Source: Crossaster papposus (Eukaryota > Echinodermata > Asteroidea > Velatida > Solasteridae). Taken from it: DNA of 64,000 nt. This document shows, piece after piece, positions 20,678-31,077 of this stretch. Below the pieces are notes generated by a model, which made no database searches, was not told the origin of the DNA, and saw only the letters and a list, made by a program, of their open reading frames with translations. Position 1 is the first letter of the stretch, and each line of letters starts with the position of its first letter. The stretch spans positions 62,001 to 126,000 of the forward strand of contig JBAIAA010001113.1 of the NCBI GenBank assembly GCA_037893245.1, given 5' to 3'. The position numbers were made by a program, and so were the translations under genes.

Positions 20678-21849
20678 TTAGTTGGTTTCGTATTGTTCCT
20701 CTAGTAAAAAGAGCAGTATGTTGAGGGTTTCATTGTGTTCAGTAGGTTCTTCAAAGCCGGAGTCGGATGGGAGTGGTTTAAGCTCTTGTTTTTGTTGTTG
20801 TAACTTGGCTCTTATTAGTTTTTCCCGGGTGTTTGGGGCTTTTCGGAAGGCAATGAATGGGGGTTTGGGAAATATTTCCGAGAGTATTTTATTTCCTTGG
20901 ATTAAGTTCCAGTGTTTGTTTACTGCTTGATGTATGTCACGGTGGTTTATGTCTGGGTTGTATGTAGTGAAGAAGACAAGTGGAATTTGTTTGGATTTGT
21001 CTTCAACCTTGGTTCTGTGTATCAATCTTGTTCTGTCGGTATGCGATACTTTGGTTGTTGCTTTTTCAATTTCAGTGGGGCTGTATCCTCTTGTGGCTAG
21101 CTTCTCTGAGAAGGATTTGACTTTGTTTTGGTAATTATCTTCGTTGTTGGTGTTTCTAGCGTATCGGAGTGTTTCTCCGAAGATGAACGCTTTAAAAACG
21201 TTGGGTGTGTGGGATGATGTTTTGTGGAGATGTTGGAAGGTTTCCGTTGGTTTAATGTAAACTTTGGTGTCTATAGGATTCCTGTTTTTCGGAAACGATC
21301 TCCTTTGAAGATGGTTAAGCCAGGGTAGTTGATAGATGATTCAGAGGCTTCGTACGTAAACTTTAGTGTTGGGTGCATCTTGTTTATTTCTGTGACGAGA
21401 TTTATGAATTCGTCCAGAGTTCCATTGTAGATGACCAATATGTCGTCTCTATAACGCCACCGTGTTAGGATGTTATCCGCTGTGGGGGTTATGTTCCTCT
21501 CGAAGTCGTGAAGGGTGATATCACATAATATTCCAGGGCTTAATGTGGAGCCCATTGCACAACTAATCTTCTTTAAATAAATTAATTGTTTCCGAAATGG
21601 TTTCGGCCAAGAATGAGTTCCAGAAGTCATTGTACATAGGTTGATGGTGGCTTTGTGATGGTATAGTTGTGGTTGGTATTGTCTATAGGGCATTGCAAAC
21701 ACAATCGATTGCTTCCGCTTGTCGGACATTTCGTCACCGTTTTCACGAAGAGGCAAATTGAGCCTTTCACGGTCTGAACAAACTTTCGAGAAAATCGCTT
21801 GTAAAGTTCGTCCTTTTTTCGTTTGGCAGTTTGAAACATAAATAACCAT
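20678..21849 (-). pseudogene. Penelope-type reverse transcriptase, C-terminal half
   Basis: 21849-21271 is open: CAMGSTLSPGILCDITLHDF is RT motif 4, and WRYRDDILVIYNGTLDEFIN holds the catalytic DD. MHPTLKFTYEASESSINYPG follows as usual in Penelope RTs. After a frameshift near 21270 comes VYIKPTETFQHLHKTSSHTP and LRYARNTNNEDNYQNKVKSF. 21025-20678 then gives PLVFFTTYNPDINHRDIHQA and KILSEIFPKPPFIAFRKAPN, the conserved post-RT segment. It stops 36 residues after RAKLQQQKQELKPLPSD, before any Cys-rich linker or GIY-YIG domain. Confidence 0.85.
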
Positions 21850-22351
21850 AGAATATATAAGATTAATGTATCATGGGAAAGAAGAGATTCCAATCTTCTT
21901 AAATATAGCAAACGTTAAGGAAAATAGGTGATTAGTTTTGCAGAATTAATCAATTAATAGAATTGCCTCTTCGTGAAAACGAAAAAACTATACATTAGCA
22001 AATTCGCCCGTGGCTGTTAGAGTCAGAATGTATACATTTCCCCATTGCGCCCCAAATTTGTCTCTTCGTGAAAACGCTAAAGTCACTACGCGCACCAAAG
22101 TGCCCTTTATTCATAAACACGTTGAAGTCAACGCTATTTCGAATTTGCCTCTTCGTGAAAACGCAAAAGGGCACTTGAGGACCAATTCGCCCATTCGTTA
22201 ATTAGGTTAATTAGGATTTTAATGATTTTTTTGATGTATAAATTCACCAGGTTGTAGAAATTGCAATAGTTAATCGTTTTCATCAACATTTTTTTTTCTC
22301 GATAAATAGACGATTTTCATGAAAATCGCCTCTTCGTGAAAACGGTGACGA
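21731..22351. repeat. inverted 24-mer pair with internal motif copies
   Basis: TCGTCACCGTTTTCACGAAG+AGGC at 21731-21754 recurs as a perfect 24-bp reverse complement at 22328-22351. Three more copies of its core (GCCTCTTCGTGAAAACG or a one-base variant) lie between, near 21963, 22058 and 22145, all in the orientation of the right copy. The block interrupts the Penelope RT, so it behaves like a small TIR element with subterminal motifs. On minus the motif would encode FHEEA, close to the PHEEG/A residues of Penelope RTs, so duplicated RT sequence is an alternative. Confidence 0.6.
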
Positions 22352-24025
22352 TTTGTATGCATGGAAACAACGTATATGCTAGCGATTAGAGCATTTCTTG
22401 AGAATGTTCTTCCTTTTAGTTTGCGCAAAATGTCTGCGGTGTCGCGGACATAATGGATTGCGCGGTTACAATTGGAAGGAGAAAATAGTATATGTATTCT
22501 GAAATTTTGGCTGTAGAGCTTGTGCATCCACTTATGATTGGTCGTCCAAAAGGTTCTCCCCTTGGTGGAGTTTTGTGTATTTTTGGGAGAAAAAAACATT
22601 GTTGGACATTGGCAGTTTTGTGTAAGTGGGTCGAGGTATTTCAGAGTATTGTTGTCGATATGTTGGTTGTTTCTCGTTTCTATTAATGTGTGGTAAACCA
22701 TAGTTATGGTTTGATGGGTAATATCCTGGTCCAGTTGGGTGTAATGATGGGACTCAAGGTGGCGGACTCAAGGTACCTTTGTCATATGGTTTGACTACGA
22801 TATCGGGGTTGTTTTTTAAGGTTGTTTATGGCGGATAGTTCTTGTTTAGTCAAGTTTGTTGTTGTTTTCTTAGCCTTATGTGGGCGAATTTGGTGGCTTC
22901 CAGGTATTCTTCTACTGTTGCACTAGGTGTTGAATTTGGATGCAAATTGGATGGTGGGTTGAATGGATGGTTTTTGGAGCGTTTGTTACGCATTAGGAAT
23001 GAAACTCGAAGTTTTCAATTGAATGTGTTTGTTTCATTCATGAGTGATGTGCGGTTTGGTTTAGCAGGAGTAGTGACGAAGTTGAGGCCTTTCCTAAAGC
23101 AATTGTTTCGGTATGCGATAGCGTTGCTTTGGATAAGTTGGTTATGAATGATTCGTATTGTTCTGCTAATAGTTGTTGTTGTTGTTGATTGGATTTGGCT
23201 CGTTTGCTTTTGCATTTTCCAGAGAAGAGGTTTGATTGTTGTCGGCTAAGGGATTTCTTTGTTTCTTTATTCAGTTGTCTTCTTGCCATGGCTTTCCTAT
23301 GCGGAAATTGTATTTAAATATAATGAATATATTCGGATTGTGGGGCACATTGTAAACAAGAAAAACAATTTGTCTCTTTTGAGAAGTTGTGGTGGTCTTG
23401 AAAAAGACCGTTTGGTTGGTTTTGGTTGATGAGATGTTTAGCAGGGATGTTTCCTCTTGATGCCTCTTGATTGTCGGGGCCTTGGTATTCGGCAAGCTTT
23501 TCCTGAGCAGCTTGTCTTGTGTTGGTGTATTGCGCCTCCGTGAAACTGAGTTGATGCTCGTATTCTTCGAGTGCAACTCTTGTGAAGAGTAGCGATGTTC
23601 GGCTCTGCAACTTACTCAAACGCTCTATGAACGATGGTTGAAGTTTCACCGATCGGTGTATTCTTGGTTGCCTTATTTTGTTGTCCATGTATGGAGGTGG
23701 TTTAGAGGTCTCTAGGTATCTGGACAAAGATTTGTCGAGTGATATGATCCATAGCAGAAGTCAAAATGTAGATATTTTCTGCTAAGGTTTTCACTTCTTT
23801 GAACTTTGCCTTTGGTAAACGGTGAGAAACCGGTGGTGTGTTACTTGATGTGGATGGGCGGGGTTGGTCATCTAGTTCTAAGGACAGAGTAGAGACTCAT
23901 CGTCGGTGTCATGAGGGTGTGCGTTGCCCGCAGGGTATGCTTGAAGCTGAACTGGATGGAGACGGATGCGGCTGACTGGACTTGCTCTTGCCCTTACTGG
24001 ACTCGCTCTTGCTGAGTTTGGACAT
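22352..24025 (-). pseudogene. Penelope element N-terminal region and RT start
   Basis: After the serine-rich start (24025), 23727-23314 encodes a basic, glutamine-rich segment. 23289-23038 carries SKATLSHTETIALGK and, one frame over, ALGKGLNFVTTPAKPN, the L-x-x-x-E-x-x-x-L-x-x-GLNF signature upstream of Penelope RTs. 22590-22350 covers SNCNRAIHYVRDTADILRKL and IASIYVVSMHTN, corresponding to the D-x-SMYTN RT block. The reading frame changes at least four times. Confidence 0.75.
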
Positions 24026-24547
24026 CTTGGTAATCTGATGATAACTAGGTGTCAGCTAGATTTGTATAGCTTGCTAATTACATTATGTTTCTATAATGAC
24101 ACCTTAAAAATAATCACTTCTGTGTTGAACAAAATACAAACAAACTGTATGAACAAACAAGTACTCATTGAAAAATATGTGGTCGCCATTTGAAAATTTA
24201 AAATGGCAGCTGTCTAACATTTTTAAAATGTGTATTAGTTAAGAACTCATAAGAACTCAACAATAATTGGTTTCATTGTTTAATTAATTTTAAGTATGCT
24301 AAAAATCCTAATGGTCGCCACTTTGAAAAACAAAATGGCCGTCATGGTCGCCATTTTGAAATGAAGATGTGGACAAGTTAGTGCTGCTTTGGAGGCAACA
24401 GCTATGACAATTCTACCAAAAAATCAGCTTTAACAAGTGACCACATATCATGTTTTGTTTAAAAATTGTAAAACAAATTTTGAAAATCCAATGTGGCCGC
24501 CCTCGGGGATTTAACAAAATTGGAAACATTGGTTTCTGGTATCATTT
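24026..24547. other. AT-rich spacer with GGTCGCCATTTTGAAA motifs
   Basis: No gene is seen. The phrase ggtcgccattttgaaa with a nearby aaaatggc complement occurs at about 24181, 24314 and 24344, with a weaker version near 24492. The short inverted pairs could form stem-loops. It may be an old, diverged inverted-repeat element. Confidence 0.35.
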
Positions 24548-25918
24548 ACTCTAAAAACAGATTGGTTAAAAGACCAACCAATCTAATTGGTTGACCCGAT
24601 ATTGGTTGTTTTTAACCAATGTGTTGGTTAAAGCGTAACCAATGCGTTGGTTGTCCGTCAACCAGTCATATTGGTAGAAGGTGTCAACCAATCTATTGGT
24701 CATTTATAACCAATAATTATATTAGATGTCCGTCAACCAGTCATATCATATTGGTTGAAGGTATCAACCAATCTATTGGTCATTTATAATCAATATATCG
24801 GTTGTCCCTCAACCAGTTATTATTGGTTGAGCTTGCAACTAAGGTATCAACCAATCTACTGGTCATTCATGACCAATATGTTAATTTGTTGTCCTCCAAC
24901 CAGTCATATTGATTGAGCTTGTAACCAAGGTATTAACCAATCTATTGGTTATTCATAACCAATGTATTGGTTGTCCTGCAACTAGTCATAATTGGTTAAG
25001 CTTGTAACCAAGGTATTAACCAATCTATTGCCAATAGATTGGTTGGCCTTCAACCGGTCATATTGGTTGAGCTCGTAGGAAATGTCCCTACAGCAACTGA
25101 CCAATCAGAAGTGAGGAAATTTGTTTTGACAATAGTCGATGTTAAATTGTAGTATTTAGTCCAAAATTCATTTTTTGATCATAATTTGTAATTATTCAAA
25201 CGATTCCAAGATTGAATTTAGATTACATTTCATTCGTATTCAAATATTGACATATTCATAAAAACTAGCTGTGACTTCGTCGTGGACAAAAAAGCAAACT
25301 ATAAAACTAACAACGGCAATAGCTACGTTTGTAGTAAGTGTTCAGTAGGTAATGTATAATTGGTTATTATTGTAAGTATGCGTAATTGCAATGTGCAATA
25401 AGTTAATTCCATTGGTATTATTTCATTACGTAATCTGTTTAGGTAGGAACCAATACATTATTGGTTGTAGCCTAACCATTATAAATAAATAGGCCGTATT
25501 GTTGAAGGTTGAGTGCGCTGTGCTCAAGGTATTTGGGGGTATATTAGGAGATAATTCACGTCAGTTTAAATATTCTTACAGCTCCAAATTGTTTTTCTTT
25601 CTAATATTCAATTTTTAGATAAAGTAAAGTTACTAAAACTACTTCAATAAACGCGTTATTGCTATAAACGCGTTATTGCTATATGGATTGGTTACGTGGT
25701 AACCAATACAAATTGGTTGGAGTCCTACTAATGTAGATTGGTTAAATTAACCAACATTGCATTGGTTGGTGTTATAACTAATATGGATTGGTTAAATAGG
25801 TAACCAATATCAGATTGGTTATTTTAACCAATATTTTGGTTATCCTCATATCTACCAACTGGATTGGTTGAAATCGACCAATATGTTGGTTATTTTCAAC
25901 CAATCTGTTTTTAGAGTG
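24548..25918. mobile_element. 1.37-kb TIR element with ATTGGT subterminal array
   Basis: The left end ACTCTAAAAACAGATTGGTT pairs with the right end, whose reverse complement is CACTCTAAAAACAGATTGGT. Inside both ends, dozens of ATTGGT/ACCAAT pairs recur in phrases such as caaccaatctattggt, mainly at 24560-25080 and 25680-25910. The centre (25090-25670) is AT-rich without a clear frame. TT lies outside both ends. The outer terminus closely resembles the CACTCTTAAAA terminus of the element at 33121-37878. Confidence 0.8.
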
Positions 25919-25984
25919 TTGGTCTTTAAACATTAATTAGAAGCAAACAATTAGCAAATCCCCACCACAATCGAGCGAAATAAC

Positions 25985-26165
25985 ATGGTGGCCCTGACTA
26001 GAGCAGCGGAAGAACTAATAATCCTTTCTTCGTGGTAAATTTTGCAACTAGTATGTTGTTCTAATGTCTGGGGCTGGTCTTGCTCGATTCTCATTACATG
26101 CGCTCGGTAAAATGCAATTGCAAAAGTAACTGCGTAATAAAGTTAACAAAACCAAATTCCGCATA
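25985..26165 (-). repeat. LTR-like fragment related to 18554-18740
   Basis: Shared phrases are gagcagcggaaga, cctttcttcgtgg, tgtctggggctggtcttgc and gcaattgcaaaagtaactgc, in the same orientation as at 18554-18740. A 15-bp difference occurs near 26045. No retroelement coding sequence is adjacent, so this is a solo or fragmentary LTR of the element B family. Confidence 0.6.
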
Positions 26166-26932
26166 TCCAATTCAATAGAATTCAATTCAATTAAATAAAA
26201 CATTTATTTCCACACTTACTCTTAACTACATTGAATAATACATGTACATTAAAAACAAGTGTGGGTGCATCATCCTAAAAAGCTAAAGCTTTTGGCGGAT
26301 GTGCCCTACAGAAAAAACAAACAAGATAAGACAAAAACACTTATTACAAGATTTAGTTGTGATCACGCTATAAAATTACTTTTAGCATTCCTTACATTCT
26401 ATTTTCTGATAACATTTTATTAGTGGTATATAGAGAAAACCATTCTTGTTGTGAACTAAAACATTATTTCTACAGTACCGAACTAAAGTATTATTTTTTA
26501 AAGAACCCAACCGCCCCTTTAAACATGACGCAGTTCTAAAATACAGCTTTATTGCCTGCAAGTGTATCCAACGTGTTGCCTTATAGCGCTTCCTTAGTGC
26601 TATGTCAGTTCGAAGAACAAAACATAGGGCTTTTTTGCACTTTTGCCCAAGTATTGTTTCCTCTTTTTATATGCCACTAAATAAAATGTTTTCAGAAAAT
26701 GGTATGTAAGAAATGTTGTGGAGGGTGTTAGTCTAAATTTCGCCGTCAAAAATGCTGCCTATTCAGAAGGATTAATTCAAAGGACTTCAAGGACTTTGGA
26801 AAAAGGCGCCACATTCCTGTATTCATGTTTGTGGTTAGTATTACCTCAAACTGAAGGAAAAGCTCAACATTTCATTAAAATTTGTTGGGAAAATGAGCAT
26901 TTTTGATGCAGTACTACCTTAAAAGGAAACCC

Positions 26933-26969
<37 letters not shown>

Positions 26970-27735
26970 ACCCCCCCCCCCCCCCCCCCCCCACGAAAAA
27001 AAAAAAATTCTTACCGGATATGAAATGACCAATGTTGGCTCTAACCAAATACAAATAGAAAGTATTCTTAGACCCCTGGCAAGTTGACTTTTTGAAAACA
27101 AAAATACGTTAAAAAATACAATTTTACAAGTTAAAAAAACATGCTTTAATACACGTTCTAAAAATAGCATGATGGTGACATTTTAAACATTTTGCCCTTT
27201 CTCAAGAAAGGGCAAGGGTGATATTTTGTAATGATTTAGTTGATTTGGTAATAACATTTTGTATTTTGGCTGGGTGATTTCTTTAAAATAGACAACAAAA
27301 CTGTTTTTGCGACCCCAAAACTGGCAAACAATTCCCAAAATGGCCTGTTACCATGGCAACGGGCCATAATTGTTCTGTTTAGTTCTATTTGTTTAAGTCA
27401 TTGATAAAACATTGTTCACACTGGTGTGTACTACAGTGCAGTCCTCTAACTAAAGCGGACGAGCATTAAACACAATGTGCAATAAAACACAGACTACATT
27501 CTATAATGACGACGATCTCCTTAATTTAATGTTATAAGACTACACTTATTTTAATAAATGCACAGTATTATTAAGGCGTAGTACAATCAAATATGCCACA
27601 GCAATACAACTTGAAGGTTAATGTCAACACATGGCTAGCTGGACTTTATATGTACGTACGCTGTGATCGAGGGAGCTGATGGGAATATAAATCGTGTGCG
27701 GGTGCACTGTCGAATGCAGTGGTCGTTGGCAAAGA
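26166..27735. repeat. composite of two dispersed repeats, no gene
   Basis: 26350-26700 matches 47090-47340 and 48050-48330 (ttttagcattccttacattc, ttctgataacattttattag). 26700-27440 is related to the repeat at window start, including ttaccatggcaacgggccat. 27440-27640 (taaagcggacgagcattaaa, gacgacgatctcc) matches 46870-47090 and 47830-48050. These blocks recur in the same order at 46860-48350, so they form one larger repeat of roughly 1 kb. Confidence 0.65.
26934..26992. repeat. 59-bp C-tract
   Basis: An almost pure run of C, with two A interruptions, replaces the caaccccaaacttt seen at the same place in the related copy at 47474. Poly-C of this length slips easily during replication and sequencing, so its exact length should not be trusted. 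Confidence 0.8.
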
Positions 27736-27742
27736 CTATTAA

Positions 27743-27813
27743 GGGCCAGATAGGTCAGTTTGTAGAGCGCCGATCCGTTATTCCGGAGGTCGCAGGTTCG
27801 AGTCCCACCTATA
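27743..27813 (+). other. tRNA-like SINE head or tRNA pseudogene
   Basis: The stretch has a polymerase III A-box-like segment (taggtcagtttgtagagcgc) and a good B box (GGTTCGAGTCC at 27795-27805). Spacing matches a tRNA. The anticodon arm has mismatches with a GTT-like centre, the T stem pairs at only three of five positions, and the acceptor arm does not pair. It is therefore not a working tRNA and more likely the head of a tRNA-derived SINE. Confidence 0.5.
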
Positions 27814-27845
27814 GAAGAGTGCTATAACGCAACACTTTGGAGGAT

Positions 27846-29247
27846 AAGGATACAATCACCAAAAAGTTTCTCACCAGATATAAAAACACACCAATGTTGG
27901 CTCTAAACAAATTCAAAAAGAACATGTTCGGAGACCCTTGTCAAGTTGACTTTTTGAGGAACAAAAATAGGTTGAAAATAGCATACGGGTGACATTTAGT
28001 ACATTTTTTTCCTCAAGTAAGGGCAAGGATGATACTTTGTAACGATTTAGTTGATTTTGTGACACAATAAATGTTGTATTTTGGCTGGGTGATTTTTTTT
28101 TAAATAAGCAAACAAACTTATTTGGCGGCCCCAAAACTTACTAAAAATGCCCTAAACACTAAATGGCCCGTTACCATGGCAACGGGCCATAGAATTTTGG
28201 TTCAGTGCTATTTTGTTCACTTGCTTACCAAGTCCTTTTTTATTATTAATAATACAAACAAAATGCCGAGGACACTCATATGAAATATTTACGTGGACCC
28301 ACTCTTAAGTCATTGATAAAACATCATACACACTGGTGTGAACTACAGTGCAACATACAGTTAGCTGAAAACCCATAGAGTTAATGTAGTGATCAGGAAA
28401 AATCCGTTTTCATGTATAATCATTGTCGGTTGTGGCCAAGTGAGGGCGCTATTCTAGTTTAATGGTCAAGCGGACGCGGATAGGCGTTTGACGTGATCCG
28501 ACCAAAAAGCAGTTCGTGCATAATTAATTATGGGGTCTATTTTGGAGGAAATAAGTTACTTAACCAGGTTTTTATGTCACTATGATTAAATCCAGCAGTT
28601 CACGGGTAAGCAGATAGAAATATATGAACACACGTAGTTGATATTTACAAGTCTAATTTGTGTTGTGAGCGACTTGATGGTAAACGTAATGTTTACGTGA
28701 GCGGGTTTCGCAGGCTACGTCTCACAGAATAAGCGAGTTCGGTATTCCGCTGCATTTCCACTGCACATGCGCACATGAAGATTTGACGATTTTTCTTTCG
28801 GAATAAACATTTCATCGATTGCGTGCAAAAGCATAGCGGGGTACCAGCCAATTTAAAGAGATCGTCGTGTTTTAAAGTTATAAGTAACATATTTTTGTTT
28901 ACGTTTTGGTATTTTCAGGTGTTTTGTGTGGCCAAACTTTTGTTCGAACAAAGTTCCCATCGTCTTTTCGATTTCACAACAAAATGCACAAAGCGCGGAT
29001 TCGGTTACCACGTCCCCCATAGCCTTGTGTGCATTTGTCTGCCGTGTTTATCCCTTGAAAAAAATGTGGAATCTTGTTGTGCACATGCGCAGTTGGAATA
29101 CCGAATTGGCTTGTTGTTTGCAGAGTTCATGGGAGCTTCGCTAGCTCCAAACTCTACATTGTTTTGATCAATTATTGGCTGCTATAGATCCATGACATTC
29201 ACGGTTGGGTGAACGCCAGTGGAGACGGAGGCACTCCTGGAAACCAG
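27846..29247 (+). repeat. duplicated segment, copy 2, left part
   Basis: Matches 178-1121 nearly base for base, apart from 28727-29113, which is inserted here. It ends exactly at CAG 29245-29247, where the Harbinger element begins. The rest of the segment resumes at 38269. Confidence 0.8.
28727..29113. mobile_element. 385-bp TIR insertion unique to segment copy 2
   Basis: Copy 1 reads straight from ctcaca to ttgtttgcagag (about 980-1000). Here 385 bp intervene. Its ends pair as aagcgagttcggtattcc and, reverse complemented, caagccaattcggtattcc, followed by matching tgcgcatgtgcac-type sequence. The exact edge is uncertain by a few bases and no clear target duplication is visible. The open frame 28823-29167 crosses the right boundary and is not considered a gene. 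Confidence 0.7.
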
Positions 29248-29484
29248 GGGCGGATTGCAATAGGCGGTCTTTAAGCGGTCTATGCGCGTTAGCCGGTCTT
29301 AAATCTCTGGCTGTCAGTCGGTCTATAAGTAAGACAGTTGCAATTATACAGTCTAAGTGTTAAGACAGTCTTAAGATATTAAGCCTGGGTTGGGCTGGCT
29401 TTAAACGGTCTATATAATAGTTGAAATTCTGTTATCACATTTATATAAATATTTGTACTCTAATTATTGCTCTGTAACGTTAGA

Positions 29485-31077
29485 ATGGCTTTTCAGTTGA
29501 TAGTTATTAATGATTTGCATAGAAGAGCACTGCGTCGAGAGAGAATTTTCCGAGATAGATTGAACCCTTTATAGAAATATCGCAAATACAGATTTCCTCG
29601 ACGATCAATCTTGCAATTGACGGATTTAATTTCGCGTGATTTGAATCAGACGAACAAGAACCACGCAGTTCCCCCGGTATTGCAAGTATGCACCGCGTTG
29701 CGTTTCTATGCTACCGGTGTGATCCACAATGTGTCTGGTGACATGTCAGGTATGAATAATTTATTACAAATACGATTATAAAAAGTAAAACTGATATTAA
29801 AACGATAGGCCTATATATTTAAAAACAAATTGTTATAGACTCTGCATATCCGCACTAAAAACTAACCATCATTAAAATAATTACGTCGTGGGTGACTGCT
29901 GAATCTTTGGAGCGAAGAGAAATGGTGTATATGGGTTGGGAGCAGCAGTTTTTAAGTGGGAAAATGTGGATTGGAAATACTTTATCAAGAATGGGTGGAT
30001 TTGGGGGGGGGGGGGGGAAGGGGGGGTGGATTTGGGGGGGGGGGGGGGGGGGGGAGGGGTTGTAATATAGTAATATCGTTTAACTGACCTGTCCGAAGTT
30101 TTACAATCATGGATCCCGAGCAAAAAGCAAGCAGTTGTACTTCTTATTTTTTCGCGATCGCCGTCTGCCGAAACGTTTAATTTTATTTAAAAAAACAATT
30201 CGGCGATCGCGAGTTTCAACCCCCCCCCCCCCCCTAACACATAAGATATACGGTTTCGCAACTAATGTGATCACGAATGGGGGGAAAGGTACAACATTTC
30301 AGACAGTTATATATACTTGTTTCGTTGTTTTCAGGAATACACGAGTCTACTGCCTGCAGAATTGTAAGGAGAGTTTCGCTAGCTCTACAATGTAACCTTG
30401 TGCGATTTGTTTCATTCCCTCATGATGAAGGAAGTCTTCGAGCACAAAAGGTCGGCTTCTACAACATCGCTGGCTTTCCAAACGTGGTCGGTGCCGTGGA
30501 TGGGACCCATGTCAGGATTCAAGGCCCACATGACCAAGAATTTGTGTATGTGAACAGAAAGGGGTACCACAGTCTGAACATTCAGGCGATTTGTGACTGT
30601 CGGATGAAGTTTATAAATTGCGTCATTCGCTGGCCTGGTTCAACCCACGACTCCCGCATATTCCGAGAAAGTGCCATCCGAAGATCATTTGAAGAGGGGC
30701 AGGTTGTCGGCTACCTTCTTGGAGACAAGGGCTATGCTCTGTGTCCCTACCTGATGACCCCGTACATCAACCCTCAAGGTGTGGAACAGCAACAATACAA
30801 CCGTAAGCATGCTTCAACGCGCTGTATTGTAGAAAGAACAATAGGGGCATGGAAACGGCGGTTTCGTGTGATGCACGAGGAGATGAGAATGACTCCGGAA
30901 AGTGTATGTCCTGTTGTGGCAGCCACCATCATCCTGCATAATATGGCCAGGGATCAACGCCTTCCAGACATCGGCGATGAGTGTGCCCCTGAAGAAGAGG
31001 ATATGGAAGATGTCTTCGGTGGTCCAGTGGCAGCAGAGGGGCGAGTAGTACGTGAAATGATTTGTCAAACATTGTAA
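29485..31077 (+). pseudogene. Harbinger DDE transposase (HARBI1-like), two exons, one nonsense codon
   Basis: Exon 1 (29485-29749) begins MAFQLIVINDLHRRALRRER and carries the helix-turn-helix-like LQVCTALRFYATGVIHNVSG. Its TAG at 29572-29574 (NPL*KYRKYRF) breaks the frame. The donor is TCAG|GTATG, phase 1; the acceptor is ttgttttcag at 30334. Exon 2 (30335-31077) holds the DDE_4 nuclease: GFPNVVGAVDGTHVRI (first D), LLGDKGYAL (second D) and STRCIVERTIGAWKRRF (E). So the catalytic triad is complete. The enzyme cuts and joins the GGGCGG termini. The intron contains long G-runs at 30002-30055. Confidence 0.92.

Larger units (their letters stand above)
20678..24025 (-). mobile_element. Penelope-like retroelement
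   Basis: The coding direction is minus, from a candidate ATG at 24025 (MSKLSKSESSKGKSKSSQPH, serine-rich) to TAA at 20678. An N-terminal region, an RT and a C-terminal extension are recognisable but broken by frameshifts and a roughly 620-bp insertion at 21731-22351. No LTRs are seen. No GIY-YIG endonuclease is found after the RT, unlike most Penelope elements of animals, so this copy is either 3' truncated or from an endonuclease-lacking lineage. Confidence 0.8.

Noticed and set aside
27743..27813. Functional tRNA gene
   Set aside because: The A and B boxes are present, but acceptor, anticodon and T stems contain mismatches.
28823..29167. 114-codon plus-strand frame as a gene
   Set aside because: It crosses the right edge of a TIR insertion and resembles no protein family.
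29881..30123. 80-codon proline-rich minus frame
   Set aside because: It is created by G-runs in the transposase intron.
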